Notes: generated by a model not told the origin, from the sequence alone. DNA of 20,841 nucleotides from CAZKZZ01 sp964557375 (GCA_964557375.1 CAZKZZ010000051.1:1-20841), one strand, 5' to 3'. Numbered from the stretch's first letter, positions 6,956 to 15,585 are shown. Made by a program: numbers and translations.

Positions 6956-8188
6956 TTATTCGTACCCGAAGTAGATCGGATTGGTAACTGCAAGCGTTCT
7001 CCCGTAGAGAATTTTTTGTTCTCCTGAACCCCATGGTGTTCCGTGCAGTTCCGCCCGATAGTAGACCCGTTTACCGGGTGGAATGGTTACATCTACAGTC
7101 ACAGCCCGCTCCCGATTCTCATGCAGGGTTATCCGCTCTATCGGTTTACCTTCCCGATACAGGACTGCCGTATATGCCGGCCAGAGCCACTTTCCTCTAC
7201 CCACTTCCGGCATGGAATCCGCGGGTGGAGCAGGGACAACAGCCATCTTGAGGGTAACTTTCTGAGAATCGGCGGAACCTGAGGACCCGGTGGGGACGCC
7301 GGGGGCATCAACGGAATCTCCGCAGAGGGTTTCAAAGTGCCCGTCACCGTTGCAGTCGGCCGTCAATTCGAACCGCTCCGCATGAGGAGCATAACTTATG
7401 GTGACTCTGCCCGCTTTTATTCCTTCGAGGACCGCCTCGGGCGTCGGGGCATCTGCATAGACCCATGTCGTAGGGCGGCCCGGCGGATTGAACTCCCGCT
7501 CGAATCCGTACAGATCATGACTGTCGCTCCCTCCGACCCCCGGGATGCGGTGTCCGTTTTTCAGTAGTGTATCCCACAGTCCGGAGACCGCTTCTCGGTT
7601 ACGGCTGGGATAGACAAACGGCGCGTTCCACACTTCGAGAAAATCCGCATCAAGAGGCACGGGGTATTCCCACTTCCGGGAAGGGCCGGTAGGATGATTG
7701 ATGGAGAAGAAGGCCCCGGCGTCATGGGCTGCATCGATTGCTTTCCGGGGGTCGAGCTCACGGTTTGCCTGCCACAGCCGCCGGTACGGAAAGGGACGGG
7801 ATGCGAAAATATTGGCATGCCCCTTCTTCGAGGTCCATTCCACCCCGTAGAGAAGAATCATCGTATCACTTGTGTATCCAGGATCGATCCAGTGTGTCGG
7901 TTCTCCCTCCATACTTGTATCGTGGTCCGTAACGGCGAAGAAATCGAGACCGGTTTTTTCAGCGTACGCAATGACTTCGGAAATAGGCGCATCACCGTCA
8001 CTGTGCCTGCTGTGACAGTGGAGGTCCCCCCTGTACCATTGCCCTTCCCCTTGGAAGGTAATCGACTCCTTTTTATCCGGCCCGATCTCCGGCCCAGCTT
8101 CGGAGGGTGCGCCGGCACAGGAGCCGAGGAGTGACACCGACAGAGCGGCAATGAGAAGTATACAATAGAGGGATTTACCGGGCTCCAT
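6956..8188 (-). CDS. PHP-domain metallohydrolase lipoprotein (CehA/McbA-like)
   Basis: This 410-residue protein begins with a lipoprotein signal peptide (lipobox LLGSC, C24). A PHP-type metal-dependent phosphoesterase domain follows, with the expected ligands: RGDLHCHSRHSDG (D55, H57, H59, D65), VTDHD (D88, H89, D90), GVEW (E117), H124, NHP (H165) and SDSHD (D222, H224). The C-terminal ~140 residues are strand-rich and lack a known active site. CehA/McbA-like members include carbamate and phosphodiester hydrolases; the substrate here cannot be read. It is the last gene of the efflux operon. Its ATG overlaps the TolC-gene stop as TAATG, and GGAGG lies 4 bases before it inside that gene, so it is almost certainly co-translated. 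It is probably anchored in the outer or inner membrane facing the periplasm. Family call strong, substrate unknown. Confidence 0.85.
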   Translation of the reverse strand: MEPGKSLYCILLIAALSVSLLGSCAGAPSEAGPEIGPDKKESITFQGEGQWYRGDLHCHSRHSDGDAPISEVIAYAEKTGLDFFAVTDHDTSMEGEPTHWIDPGYTSDTMILLYGVEWTSKKGHANIFASRPFPYRRLWQANRELDPRKAIDAAHDAGAFFSINHPTGPSRKWEYPVPLDADFLEVWNAPFVYPSRNREAVSGLWDTLLKNGHRIPGVGGSDSHDLYGFEREFNPPGRPTTWVYADAPTPEAVLEGIKAGRVTISYAPHAERFELTADCNGDGHFETLCGDSVDAPGVPTGSSGSADSQKVTLKMAVVPAPPADSMPEVGRGKWLWPAYTAVLYREGKPIERITLHENRERAVTVDVTIPPGKRVYYRAELHGTPWGSGEQKILYGRTLAVTNPIYFGYE

Positions 8189-9729
8189 TATTCCTCCGGT
8201 TCAGGAAGTGTATTGGTCACATAGCGGACCGTAAAATAGTTTTGAAAGAAGTGTATCTTCTCCCTGCACCGTTCTATCATATCACTGTAGAGGGTCAGCT
8301 GCGCCTGTCGATATTCCCGCTCCGGTCCGGCCCCTGTTTCGAACTGTGTTTTTTTGATTTCCATCTGTTCGCGGTCAGTGCCGATTTTGAGGTTGAGATA
8401 TTCGATCGTACTCTTGTTCAGTTCCAGTTTGGCCATTGTTTCGGTTATGACCTGGCGAATCTGCGATTTACCCCGCTCGTAGGCGTAGAGACTCCCTTCG
8501 AGTTCTTCTCTATTGATTTCGATCTCCTGTTTGAGCCTGCCCCCGTCGAACAGTTTGGTTGTAAGCCCTATCGTCGAGGTGAGATTGTAGTCATCTTCCC
8601 CGTACCAATCTGTCTCGATAAGCGGAAACCGCGGTCCGCCGTAGGAAAGTTCGAAATGGAGGCCGATGTCCGGTTTTAGGTACGATTTTCCCTCCGCAAT
8701 ATCGAGTTTATGGGCCATAATCGCCCGCTGCTGTTCTAAGAGTTTTAGATCGATACTCTTTTCGAAGGCGGTATCGATGAGGGCCTCTTCAGAGGCGAGC
8801 ACATAGTTGGTAACCTCCTCGTCGAATTGACCGAAGCTGATTTCCTCCATGCTCAGATCATCGAGGGACGTAGCCAGTTCGAGCCGGGTCATTACTTCTT
8901 TTTTTCTACTCTCGATCTGAGTGCGGGCGAGGTATATCTCCTGTACCCGTATCCTGGTCTCGAGCAGATCGGTGTAGAGAATAAATCCGTTCTCATGACT
9001 CTTCTCGGAGATGAAGATAAGCCGCTCTCCGGTTTCTATCTGCTTTTTTACAAGGTCTTCCATGATGTCCAGAAAGTAGAGGGTAGCGATATAGGAATAG
9101 ATCATCGTCCGCAGTTCATTGACCTTTGACTCGACGGTAAGCGCGTTCGCCCCCGCTTTTCTGGTATGCAGTTTAATTGAGTTGTTGATTTTCCCCCAGG
9201 TAAAAACGGGCTGGTCGAGGGAGAGCTTGAACTCGTAATTCGTCGATTCGGTCCCCAAATTGACGGTCATCTTTTCTTCGGGAAACTCCAGGGTCCCCAT
9301 CTCGGTTTCTATGCTTCCTAAATCACCCGGGCTGAGCTCCAGGGTAGGGGGATTTGCGATGTGGCTCAAGTTTACCGCAAAATCCAGCTCGGGCAGCCGC
9401 TCCGCCTTAGCCTGCTTGATTTCCAGCAGACTCTTTTTTGTGTCGGTGCGCAGTCCTTTCAGTTCCCGATTGTTCTTTAAAGCCGAGGCCACCAGTTCCT
9501 CCGGGGTGTACGGGGGGGCAAGCGGTCCTGTAACGGCCGGCAGGTTTTCACGATTACGCATCTCCTCGAGCCGCTCGACTTCCTCTTCTATGGGGACCGG
9601 CTTATAAGGGGCCTGCTGAGTCGTCTCTTTTTTCCCCTCTGCGGAGAGGAGCGAAACAGGCAGGAGAAAAAGAGCGGTAAAGAAGAGAAGAGGTGCTATG
9701 GTTTTTACAGTCTTTGAAAGATGATACAT
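8188..9729 (-). CDS. TolC-family outer-membrane efflux protein
   Basis: I place the start at ATG 9729 (513 residues). This gives a clean signal peptide (ISL-type core PLLFFTALFLLPVSLLSA, cleavage near residue 30) and a GAGG 10 bases upstream. An in-frame ATG at 9765 would overlap the previous gene and put a charged leader before the signal. The mature protein has the two long coiled-coil repeats typical of OEP/TolC proteins: a first half with YTPEELVASALKNNRELKGL near its start, and a second half ending in YREYRQAQ-like heptads. Length is usual for the family. It forms the trimeric outer-membrane duct for the RND pump encoded just upstream. It sits between the lipoprotein gene (13-base gap) and the overlapping PHP gene. 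Confidence 0.9.
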   Translation of the reverse strand: MYHLSKTVKTIAPLLFFTALFLLPVSLLSAEGKKETTQQAPYKPVPIEEEVERLEEMRNRENLPAVTGPLAPPYTPEELVASALKNNRELKGLRTDTKKSLLEIKQAKAERLPELDFAVNLSHIANPPTLELSPGDLGSIETEMGTLEFPEEKMTVNLGTESTNYEFKLSLDQPVFTWGKINNSIKLHTRKAGANALTVESKVNELRTMIYSYIATLYFLDIMEDLVKKQIETGERLIFISEKSHENGFILYTDLLETRIRVQEIYLARTQIESRKKEVMTRLELATSLDDLSMEEISFGQFDEEVTNYVLASEEALIDTAFEKSIDLKLLEQQRAIMAHKLDIAEGKSYLKPDIGLHFELSYGGPRFPLIETDWYGEDDYNLTSTIGLTTKLFDGGRLKQEIEINREELEGSLYAYERGKSQIRQVITETMAKLELNKSTIEYLNLKIGTDREQMEIKKTQFETGAGPEREYRQAQLTLYSDMIERCREKIHFFQNYFTVRYVTNTLPEPEE

Positions 9730-9742
9730 CGAGTGTCTACCT

Positions 9743-10621
9743 CTATCGCATAGGGATTGCCACAAAGTTTACTGTATTCGCGTACATAGTGAACTCTAAC
9801 GGAGCACCGAGAGCATTTCTCGTATTTACTGTGTTAGTGGATGCTTCAATGTAGCAGGTGATTTCACTGTACCGTTGTGCGTTCATGGTGTCCTTCCAAA
9901 TAACCTCAGTAATTTCGAATACACCCTCTCCTAAGTCCGCATCTGTTATCGAATATGTTGCATAATCGGGTGTAGCCCCGCTCTCCGGAGCACTGTCACG
10001 TTTGATATACAGTTTAACTTCTGCTCCGGTTACCTCTTCTCCGGCATCGTATGTGAAATTGCTGTTTGCGTCGTCGAAAACCAACCCGTTCAGTTGGCCG
10101 CCGTAGCGGATCTCCCGGTCTTCGGTCCGCTCTATGACGATCGGGCCGACCGTCTTGTCCTCATCCGATGTAATGGTCGCTTTCTTTCTGGTAATACCGT
10201 AACTTTCACGCTGAAAGAGAAAAAACACTTCGATTACATCTTCCGCGTTGCCGTACTCGGGGAAGAGGTTGTTCCAGGCTACATTGTCGAAGGAGAAATA
10301 GCCCGATTTTCCGGTATTGGGCTCGATACTGGTTAGTGTATCCACCTCGTACCGTTTTATTTTCGCCTCATCCGGGGAAATATCTTCTTCTTTCCAGAGA
10401 TCGTAATCGATGTCGCGGTCCGTCTCTGAGAAGTAGAGATACACTTCTACATCGTTGACCCCCGGATCGAGAGAGCTCCCGCCGTTCTCATAATCATCCT
10501 TGTCCACCACGATGCCGTTAAGGCTGGAGGTGAACACCACCGAGCAGGCAGTAAAAAGCAGCCCGGAAGCTGCGAGTACAGTCCCCACTATCAATATGTT
10601 GATTTTCTTGTTTCTCATCAT
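9743..10621 (-). CDS. two-domain lipoprotein inside the efflux operon
   Basis: This 292-residue protein has a lipoprotein signal (LLFTAC, C26); Phe at -3 is unusual outside spirochaetes. It consists of two similar beta-sandwich units. LNGIVVDKDD begins the first at ~34 and LNGLVFDDAN the second at ~177. Each is followed by a D/G-rich loop and a VEVYLYF or VEVKLYI-like strand, then a G-[YV]-F-x-[FI] strand and an aromatic end. The GxVFxDxNxN...GE..VxGxxVxL pattern recalls SdrD-B/Cna-B or carboxypeptidase regulatory-like folds. No catalytic motif is seen. Its ATG overlaps the RND stop as ATGA, with AAGGGG 8 bases upstream, so it is translationally coupled to the pump. An accessory role for the pump or TolC channel at the periplasmic face is an inference. 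Confidence 0.75.
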   Translation of the reverse strand: MMRNKKINILIVGTVLAASGLLFTACSVVFTSSLNGIVVDKDDYENGGSSLDPGVNDVEVYLYFSETDRDIDYDLWKEEDISPDEAKIKRYEVDTLTSIEPNTGKSGYFSFDNVAWNNLFPEYGNAEDVIEVFFLFQRESYGITRKKATITSDEDKTVGPIVIERTEDREIRYGGQLNGLVFDDANSNFTYDAGEEVTGAEVKLYIKRDSAPESGATPDYATYSITDADLGEGVFEITEVIWKDTMNAQRYSEITCYIEASTNTVNTRNALGAPLEFTMYANTVNFVAIPMR

Positions 10622-13600
10622 TGTTTATTCCCCTTAAGACGCTGTATCTGACCGACACGGACCTCTACGATATAGTAGAGTGTGGGAACGAGAAACAGCG
10701 TAATCAATGTCGATGTAACCAATCCTCCCGCAATCGCCTGACCGAGCGGAGCATACACTTCGGCACCCTCACCGAGACCGATCGCCATGGGCAGAAGGCC
10801 GAGGATGGTAGTCAGGGTCGTCATCAGAATCGGCTTGAGCCGGGTACTCGCCCCCTCGAGCAGCGCGTGCATCAAATCGAGCTCGTCCCTTTTTCTGAGG
10901 AGGTTGATGTAGTCGATCATCACGATGGCATTATTGACCACGATCCCGGCAAGGGCGATGATCCCCATAAATGAAACGATAGAGAGGGTGGAACCGAAGA
11001 GGAGAAGACTGCCGATAACCCCGATGACGGTAAACGGTACGGCCGCCATGACAATGAGGGGCTGGGTAAACCGCTCGAACTGGATTACCATCACCATGTA
11101 CACGAGAAACACCGCGATGAGCATGGTGGTAATAAGCGAGGTAAACGAGTAGCTGATCTCGGCGGCACTGCCTGCTGTCTGCCAGTCCACACCAACGGGG
11201 AGAGACATTTTTTCTATTTGGTTGGTCACCCGCTCAGTTGTTCCGCGGATATCGGAGCCCCGCAGATACCCCGTTACCCGAATTGATTTCATCTTGTTTT
11301 CATGATGAATAGCCGAAATGGAGGGTTCGATGTTCATATCCGCAAATGATGCATAGGAGATGAATCTTCCTTCTCGTGATTTTAGAAAAATACGGTTTAA
11401 GACATCCCTCGTTATCTTTTCACCTGCAATATCGGAATTGAGAAAGAGTTCATGGCTCTTGCCCTCTTCATGGAACGTGCCCACCTCCATTCCGTTGAAA
11501 ATAATACGTGACGTTACTGCAGCCTCATAGGGTGTAATACCGAGGTTCCCTAAATAATCTAAGTGCAGGTCGGTGACGATCTCCTGGCGGTCGAACCGTA
11601 CATTCAGTTCGGTCTTGGTTACGTCGGGGTCCTGGTTCATGATCTCCTCAACCATAGTGGCAGCGGAGATGAGTTTATCCATATCGTTGGAAAACACTTC
11701 GATGATGAATCCTGATCCTCCGGTAGCTGCTGCCGAGTATGCATCGAGTCCGCCGTTTAGGACCGTCGCATCGAGGTCAGGAATCTGCTCCTGAATCTTC
11801 TTCCCGAGGAGGTCTATTATCGTAAAGACCGAGCGGTCCCGCTCCTTCTTTTCGGCTATACGGATTCTCCCGAAGGCTTGAGAGGGGGAGGAACTGAAAC
11901 CGAAGGTCCCCCCTTGTCCGACGTAGTAGAGCGATGCCTCCATCTCGGGTACTTCGTTTTTGATGATCTCATGCATCTCCTCGACTTTTGCTTTTGTCAT
12001 CTCCAGTGTGTACCCTTCCGGTGTTTCTATCTCGATCTGTATTTCATTCATGTCCGTGGAAGGAATGAACGAGAACCCTAAGAAATCGGTTGCTAAAACG
12101 CTCAATGCCAGAACGGCAACAGCCACGAGAAGAACAAATCCCCGGTTTCCGATTGCACTGCTCAAAGCCCGCTTGTACCACTCGGTCAGTTTATCTATTA
12201 AAGAGTCGATGGACTGTTCGACCGTTCGATACAGTTTTACCCTCGGTTCCCGGCTCCGTTTTTTGAGCAGGAGGGATGAAAGAAAAGGGACCACGATAAT
12301 TGCGGCCAAGAGGGAGGCGGCAAGCGCGTAGATCAAACTGTAAGCGCCGTCTTTGAGTATGATCCCGGCAAGCCCGCTTACGAAGAGGATCGGAAAAAAC
12401 ACACTCAGGGATGTAGAGGTGGAGGCAATGATGGCCCCCCCGACCTCACCGGTCCCGATGGATGCCGCTTTTTTCCGGTCTCCGATGCGGTCGAAGTTTC
12501 GGTGAATGTTTTCCAGCACAACGATGGAACTGTCTACCATCATCCCGATTGCCACAGTCAGCCCGCCGAGACTGATCAGGTTGAGATGCAGTCCCTGCAG
12601 GTTCATAATGATAAACGCAATAACGATGCTCAAAGGGATGGATACACCCACAATGAGTGTCGTACGGAGCCGGTGGAGAAAAAGGAAGAGAATAAAGATG
12701 GCGAGAATTCCGCCGGTGATGGCCGCATTTTTTACCGAAGAAATAGCGAGTTCAATGTCGCCGCTCTGGTCCGCTATGACATTGAACTGCACCAGTTCCC
12801 CGTGTTCCTGTTCGACTTTGTCCAGTTCCTGTTTTGCATCCTCGATAATGGCCTGGGTGTCGGCACCCGGCTGCTTCATAATATCGATAATAATGATATT
12901 TTTTTCACCGGAGGTGATGTAGGTGTCCGGATCTTCGGTCGAAAGGCTTACGTCCGCAATTTCCTTCAACCTGATATAGGTGTTGTCCCTGTAGCCGACA
13001 ACCACCTCTCGGACCTCTTCTACTGAAGCAAAATCCCCTGCCGTACGGACATTGAGCGACTGACCATGCAGTTCTACCGATCCTGCCGGATAGGTAATAT
13101 TGTGATTTCTCAATAACTGATACACATCCAAGACTGCGATGTTTTTCGATTCCAGTTTGTCGATATCCGTAGTAATATCGACAATCGTCTCCGAGCCGCC
13201 TTCGAGGTTTACCTGCGCGACCCCGTCAATTCGGGAGAGAAAAGGGACTACCTGGTCTTCCAGAAAATCGGTGAGATCCCGTTGTTCAAGATTGCTTTCT
13301 ACTGAAACGGTGTATATGGGAATCTGGGAGGCCCCCAAACTGAAAATTTTCGGGGGCCCGGAGATGCCGTCCGGAAGGTCCGACATTACTCCGTTTATTT
13401 TTTCTCGTATGTCTGCAATACGGTCTCTTACCTGTACATCCCAATTAAACTCGATGGTAATGATGGAGGCGGAATGTTCCGAGACCGAGCTGATTGAAGA
13501 TATATTAGTAAGGGTCCCGAGCTCTTCTTCGAGGATGTCTGTAATGTCCCGTTCGATATCTCTCGGCCCCACACCGGGATATTCCGTAAAGACAATGGCC

Positions 13601-13731
13601 GAAGGCAGAGTTATATCTGCGAGGAGGTCCTGCTTGAGATTTCGAAGAGAAAGCCCCCCAAAGAGGAGGACGGCGATGAGCAGTATTGTGATTATCGCCG
13701 GATGTTTTATGGAAAAATCAGCTATCTTCAA
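10618..13731 (-). CDS. RND-family efflux pump permease
   Basis: This 1037-residue protein has the size and layout of AcrB/MexB-type or HAE-like RND pumps: a first helix (~10-28), a periplasmic porter region to ~330, a bundle of helices with the motif AIGMMVDSSIVVLENIHR (~394-411), a second periplasmic region (~560-860), and a final helical block. The proton-relay Asp is D400; AcrB has a second Asp next to it where this protein has Ser (S401), as in several HAE-like pumps. The start is a TTG, 14 bases inside the end of the adaptor gene; the frame has a stop just upstream, so no earlier start exists. It works with the adaptor and TolC to expel hydrophobic or amphipathic compounds using proton (or sodium) motive force. 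The substrate is not predictable from sequence. Confidence 0.95.
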   Translation of the reverse strand: MKIADFSIKHPAIITILLIAVLLFGGLSLRNLKQDLLADITLPSAIVFTEYPGVGPRDIERDITDILEEELGTLTNISSISSVSEHSASIITIEFNWDVQVRDRIADIREKINGVMSDLPDGISGPPKIFSLGASQIPIYTVSVESNLEQRDLTDFLEDQVVPFLSRIDGVAQVNLEGGSETIVDITTDIDKLESKNIAVLDVYQLLRNHNITYPAGSVELHGQSLNVRTAGDFASVEEVREVVVGYRDNTYIRLKEIADVSLSTEDPDTYITSGEKNIIIIDIMKQPGADTQAIIEDAKQELDKVEQEHGELVQFNVIADQSGDIELAISSVKNAAITGGILAIFILFLFLHRLRTTLIVGVSIPLSIVIAFIIMNLQGLHLNLISLGGLTVAIGMMVDSSIVVLENIHRNFDRIGDRKKAASIGTGEVGGAIIASTSTSLSVFFPILFVSGLAGIILKDGAYSLIYALAASLLAAIIVVPFLSSLLLKKRSREPRVKLYRTVEQSIDSLIDKLTEWYKRALSSAIGNRGFVLLVAVAVLALSVLATDFLGFSFIPSTDMNEIQIEIETPEGYTLEMTKAKVEEMHEIIKNEVPEMEASLYYVGQGGTFGFSSSPSQAFGRIRIAEKKERDRSVFTIIDLLGKKIQEQIPDLDATVLNGGLDAYSAAATGGSGFIIEVFSNDMDKLISAATMVEEIMNQDPDVTKTELNVRFDRQEIVTDLHLDYLGNLGITPYEAAVTSRIIFNGMEVGTFHEEGKSHELFLNSDIAGEKITRDVLNRIFLKSREGRFISYASFADMNIEPSISAIHHENKMKSIRVTGYLRGSDIRGTTERVTNQIEKMSLPVGVDWQTAGSAAEISYSFTSLITTMLIAVFLVYMVMVIQFERFTQPLIVMAAVPFTVIGVIGSLLLFGSTLSIVSFMGIIALAGIVVNNAIVMIDYINLLRKRDELDLMHALLEGASTRLKPILMTTLTTILGLLPMAIGLGEGAEVYAPLGQAIAGGLVTSTLITLFLVPTLYYIVEVRVGQIQRLKGNKQ

Positions 13732-14848
13732 GGATCTTTACCTGTTGCCCTTCGTTTAGAAAATGCTGCCCTTCTACAATAAATTGGTACCCGCTGTACT
13801 TTTCAGGGACCTCAAAATAATCATCGTTGCTGAAACCCGGAGTATACTCCATTCTGCGGGCAGTCATCACGCCCGTTTCCTGTTCTTCTTCTACATACCA
13901 GAGGTGCGTTCCGCCGGTAAGTGCCGAGAAGGGGAGATAAAAAAGATTCTCTTTTTTCTCGAGTACGAAGGTAAGATAGAGAAACATACCCGGCCGGATT
14001 GATGCTGTCTCCCCAGAAAGTTCGCAGATTATCTCGAAGTTTTTCGTCTCCGCGGAAATGAACGGGGCAACAGTGCGGATCCGTGCATCGAACTCCCTGT
14101 TATCCAGGGCGGGAATGCGGGCTGCAGCAGTTATTCCATTACCACTGCGGACCTCGCTGAAACGTGCGTAGTACTTCTCCGGTATTTTTGCCTTGATAAT
14201 AAGATCCTCGAGATCTCCGATGGTAACAATCGGCACCTGGTTGGAGACGAGCGAACCCGCGGTAGCGTGTTTCTTGAGTACCGACCCGGTTATCGGTGCT
14301 TCGATATCGGTATAGGTGTAGTTGAGTTGCGCCAGCTCGTACTGGGATTCGGCGGCATCGTACTGGGACTTTGCCTGATCGTAGTTCTGTTTGCTCGTCG
14401 CATTCGCCTCATAGAGCTGTTTTGTCCGGTCAAACGTCGATTTTGCGGCGAGGTAGGCAGCTTCAGCCTGTCTGAGATTGAGCTTATACGGTTCGCTGTC
14501 GATTTTCCCGATTACCTGATCTTTCGATACCTTATCCCCGACATCGACGAACAGTTCGGTAAGTGTTCCTGATATTTTCGGCAGGACTGTTACCATGGTC
14601 TCGGATTCTACATATCCGTTTATGGTAATTACCTGGTTGAGAGCGCCCGACTGAGGGGCTATCACATGAACCGGGGCTTTGATCTCTTCTTCGGCCTCTT
14701 TTTCTTCTATATTCCGCTGGTACCACACAAAGATGAATAAACCGACAATAGCAACTAAGATGATGATTTTGAAATCAAACTTTTTCTTTTTACGCTCACT
14801 CTTTCTGCGCTCCTGCTGTCTTCGGTCTGCGACTCTTCGCTCTTTCAT
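13718..14848 (-). CDS. periplasmic adaptor (membrane fusion protein) of the RND pump
   Basis: This 376-residue HlyD/AcrA-family protein starts with a very basic segment (residues 1-23, 13 Lys/Arg), then one membrane helix (~28-43) and the periplasmic domains. A biotinyl/lipoyl-like half motif lies at ~80-120 (VLPKISGTLTEL; DVGDKVSKDQVIGKID), a short alpha-hairpin at ~125-175, the second lipoyl half at DIEAPITGSVLKKHATAG, a beta-barrel (~210-290) and a membrane-proximal domain. A strong GGAGG lies 8 bases before the ATG. The start overlaps the tetR stop as ATGA, and the end overlaps the pump gene by 14 bases. It links the RND pump in the inner membrane to the TolC channel. It is anchored by a helix, not a lipid, since no Cys follows the hydrophobic stretch. 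Confidence 0.93.
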   Translation of the reverse strand: MKERRVADRRQQERRKSERKKKKFDFKIIILVAIVGLFIFVWYQRNIEEKEAEEEIKAPVHVIAPQSGALNQVITINGYVESETMVTVLPKISGTLTELFVDVGDKVSKDQVIGKIDSEPYKLNLRQAEAAYLAAKSTFDRTKQLYEANATSKQNYDQAKSQYDAAESQYELAQLNYTYTDIEAPITGSVLKKHATAGSLVSNQVPIVTIGDLEDLIIKAKIPEKYYARFSEVRSGNGITAAARIPALDNREFDARIRTVAPFISAETKNFEIICELSGETASIRPGMFLYLTFVLEKKENLFYLPFSALTGGTHLWYVEEEQETGVMTARRMEYTPGFSNDDYFEVPEKYSGYQFIVEGQHFLNEGQQVKILEDS

Positions 14849-15459
14849 CTGCTGTTCCTCCGCTCGAGCATTGTTCTCCCGGAGGGGGTAAGAAGGCCTG
14901 TAAAGGTGAGGTTGATAAGTTCGAGTAGCAGCTCACCCGGGGTAAACGGTATTTCCGTACTGCCGTACAAAGAGGTAAGGCCCTCTACGATAGTTATATA
15001 GAGATAGGGGAGGACTGTCTCCGGCACTTCTTTGCGGACCACGCCTCGTGCTATTCCCTCCCGCAGCAGGTTCTGCGTAAGCCCGACAATATGCTCCCTA
15101 ATTTCCGGGGTAATTTTCTCCTGGAGGTCCGGACTTGTATATTTGTAGTACTCCTGGAAAAGGTGTTTTTTTCGGGAGCTGAACTCTTGGAACAGATATT
15201 CGACGATGTGTTCGAGTTTCTCGATAAAATTGAGCTCACTGCTGCCGGCTATTGAATCGAGATGGTCGATCGTATGTTCTATCTGGGTGCGGATTACCTC
15301 ACCGACGAGCACGGCCTTGCTGGGAAAATGATTATAGATCGTTTTTTTTACAACGCCTACATGTTCAGCAATCTCGTCCATAGAAACCTTGGAGAATCCG
15401 TACTCGAGGAACAGGTCTGCGGCCCCGCTTAAAATCCTATTGTTTATATCACCGTTCAT
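14845..15459 (-). CDS. TetR-family transcriptional regulator
   Basis: This 204-residue protein has a typical N-terminal TetR helix-turn-helix (ILSGAADLFLEYGFSKVSMD, then EIAEHVGVVKKTIYNHFPSK, ~9-48) and a variable helical ligand-binding C-terminal domain. It is the first gene of the efflux operon and overlaps the adaptor gene by four bases (ATGA), so regulator and pump are made together. The promoter and a perfect 8-bp-arm palindrome sit directly upstream, so repression of its own operon, relieved by a pump substrate, is the expected behaviour. A divergent cytochrome gene starts 127 bases away and might also be affected. The ligand is unknown. Confidence 0.93.
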   Translation of the reverse strand: MNGDINNRILSGAADLFLEYGFSKVSMDEIAEHVGVVKKTIYNHFPSKAVLVGEVIRTQIEHTIDHLDSIAGSSELNFIEKLEHIVEYLFQEFSSRKKHLFQEYYKYTSPDLQEKITPEIREHIVGLTQNLLREGIARGVVRKEVPETVLPYLYITIVEGLTSLYGSTEIPFTPGELLLELINLTFTGLLTPSGRTMLERRNSR

Positions 15460-15478
15460 TTGTTACTCTTTACAACTT

Positions 15479-15506
15479 TTACACTAATCTGGTGTATGTA
15501 GTGTAA
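15479..15506. promoter_or_regulatory. candidate TetR operator
   Basis: TTACACTA (15479-15486) and TAGTGTAA (15499-15506) form a perfect 8-bp inverted repeat with a 12-base spacer; a second pair, TACAC and GTGTA, is nested inside it. Its right edge touches the -10 box of the tetR promoter and it covers the predicted start site. That is where a repressor of this family would block transcription. Spacing and length suit a TetR dimer; binding itself is inferred. Confidence 0.65.
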
Positions 15507-15534
15507 TTATATACCAAATCTTCTTTGGTTTCAA
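15506..15534 (-). promoter_or_regulatory. sigma-70-type promoter of the tetR-efflux operon
   Basis: On the minus strand TTGAAA (15529-15534) and TATAAT (15506-15511) are separated by exactly 17 bases. The -10 is a perfect match and the -35 matches five of six positions... counting TTGACA, four to five positions agree. The expected start is near 15499, giving a leader of about 40 bases before the tetR ATG at 15459. The candidate operator overlaps it. Confidence 0.75.
15513..15529. repeat. second inverted repeat, inside the tetR promoter spacer
   Basis: ACCAAA (15513-15518), spacer TCTTC, and TTTGGT (15524-15529) form a perfect 6-bp-arm palindrome between the -35 and -10 boxes. The sequence differs from the 15479-15506 operator, so it might bind another regulator. 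It could also be chance. Confidence 0.35.
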
Positions 15535-15537
15535 CAT

Positions 15538-15566
15538 TTGCAGTGTGAAGATGCATAGGGTATACT
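15538..15566 (+). promoter_or_regulatory. candidate promoter of the multihaem cytochrome operon
   Basis: TTGCAG (15538-15543) and TATACT (15561-15566, five of six) are 17 bases apart. The start would fall near 15573, leaving a leader of only about 13 bases. Its -35 lies four bases from the -35 of the divergent tetR promoter, so the two are back to back. The -35 is weak, so an activator may be needed. Confidence 0.5.
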
Positions 15567-15585
15567 TAACCAGTAAGTGGCTGGT

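Noticed and set aside
9730..9765. Earlier ATG for the TolC-type protein
   Set aside because: It would overlap the lipoprotein gene and place 12 charged residues before the signal peptide; ATG 9729 has a GAGG and a clean signal.
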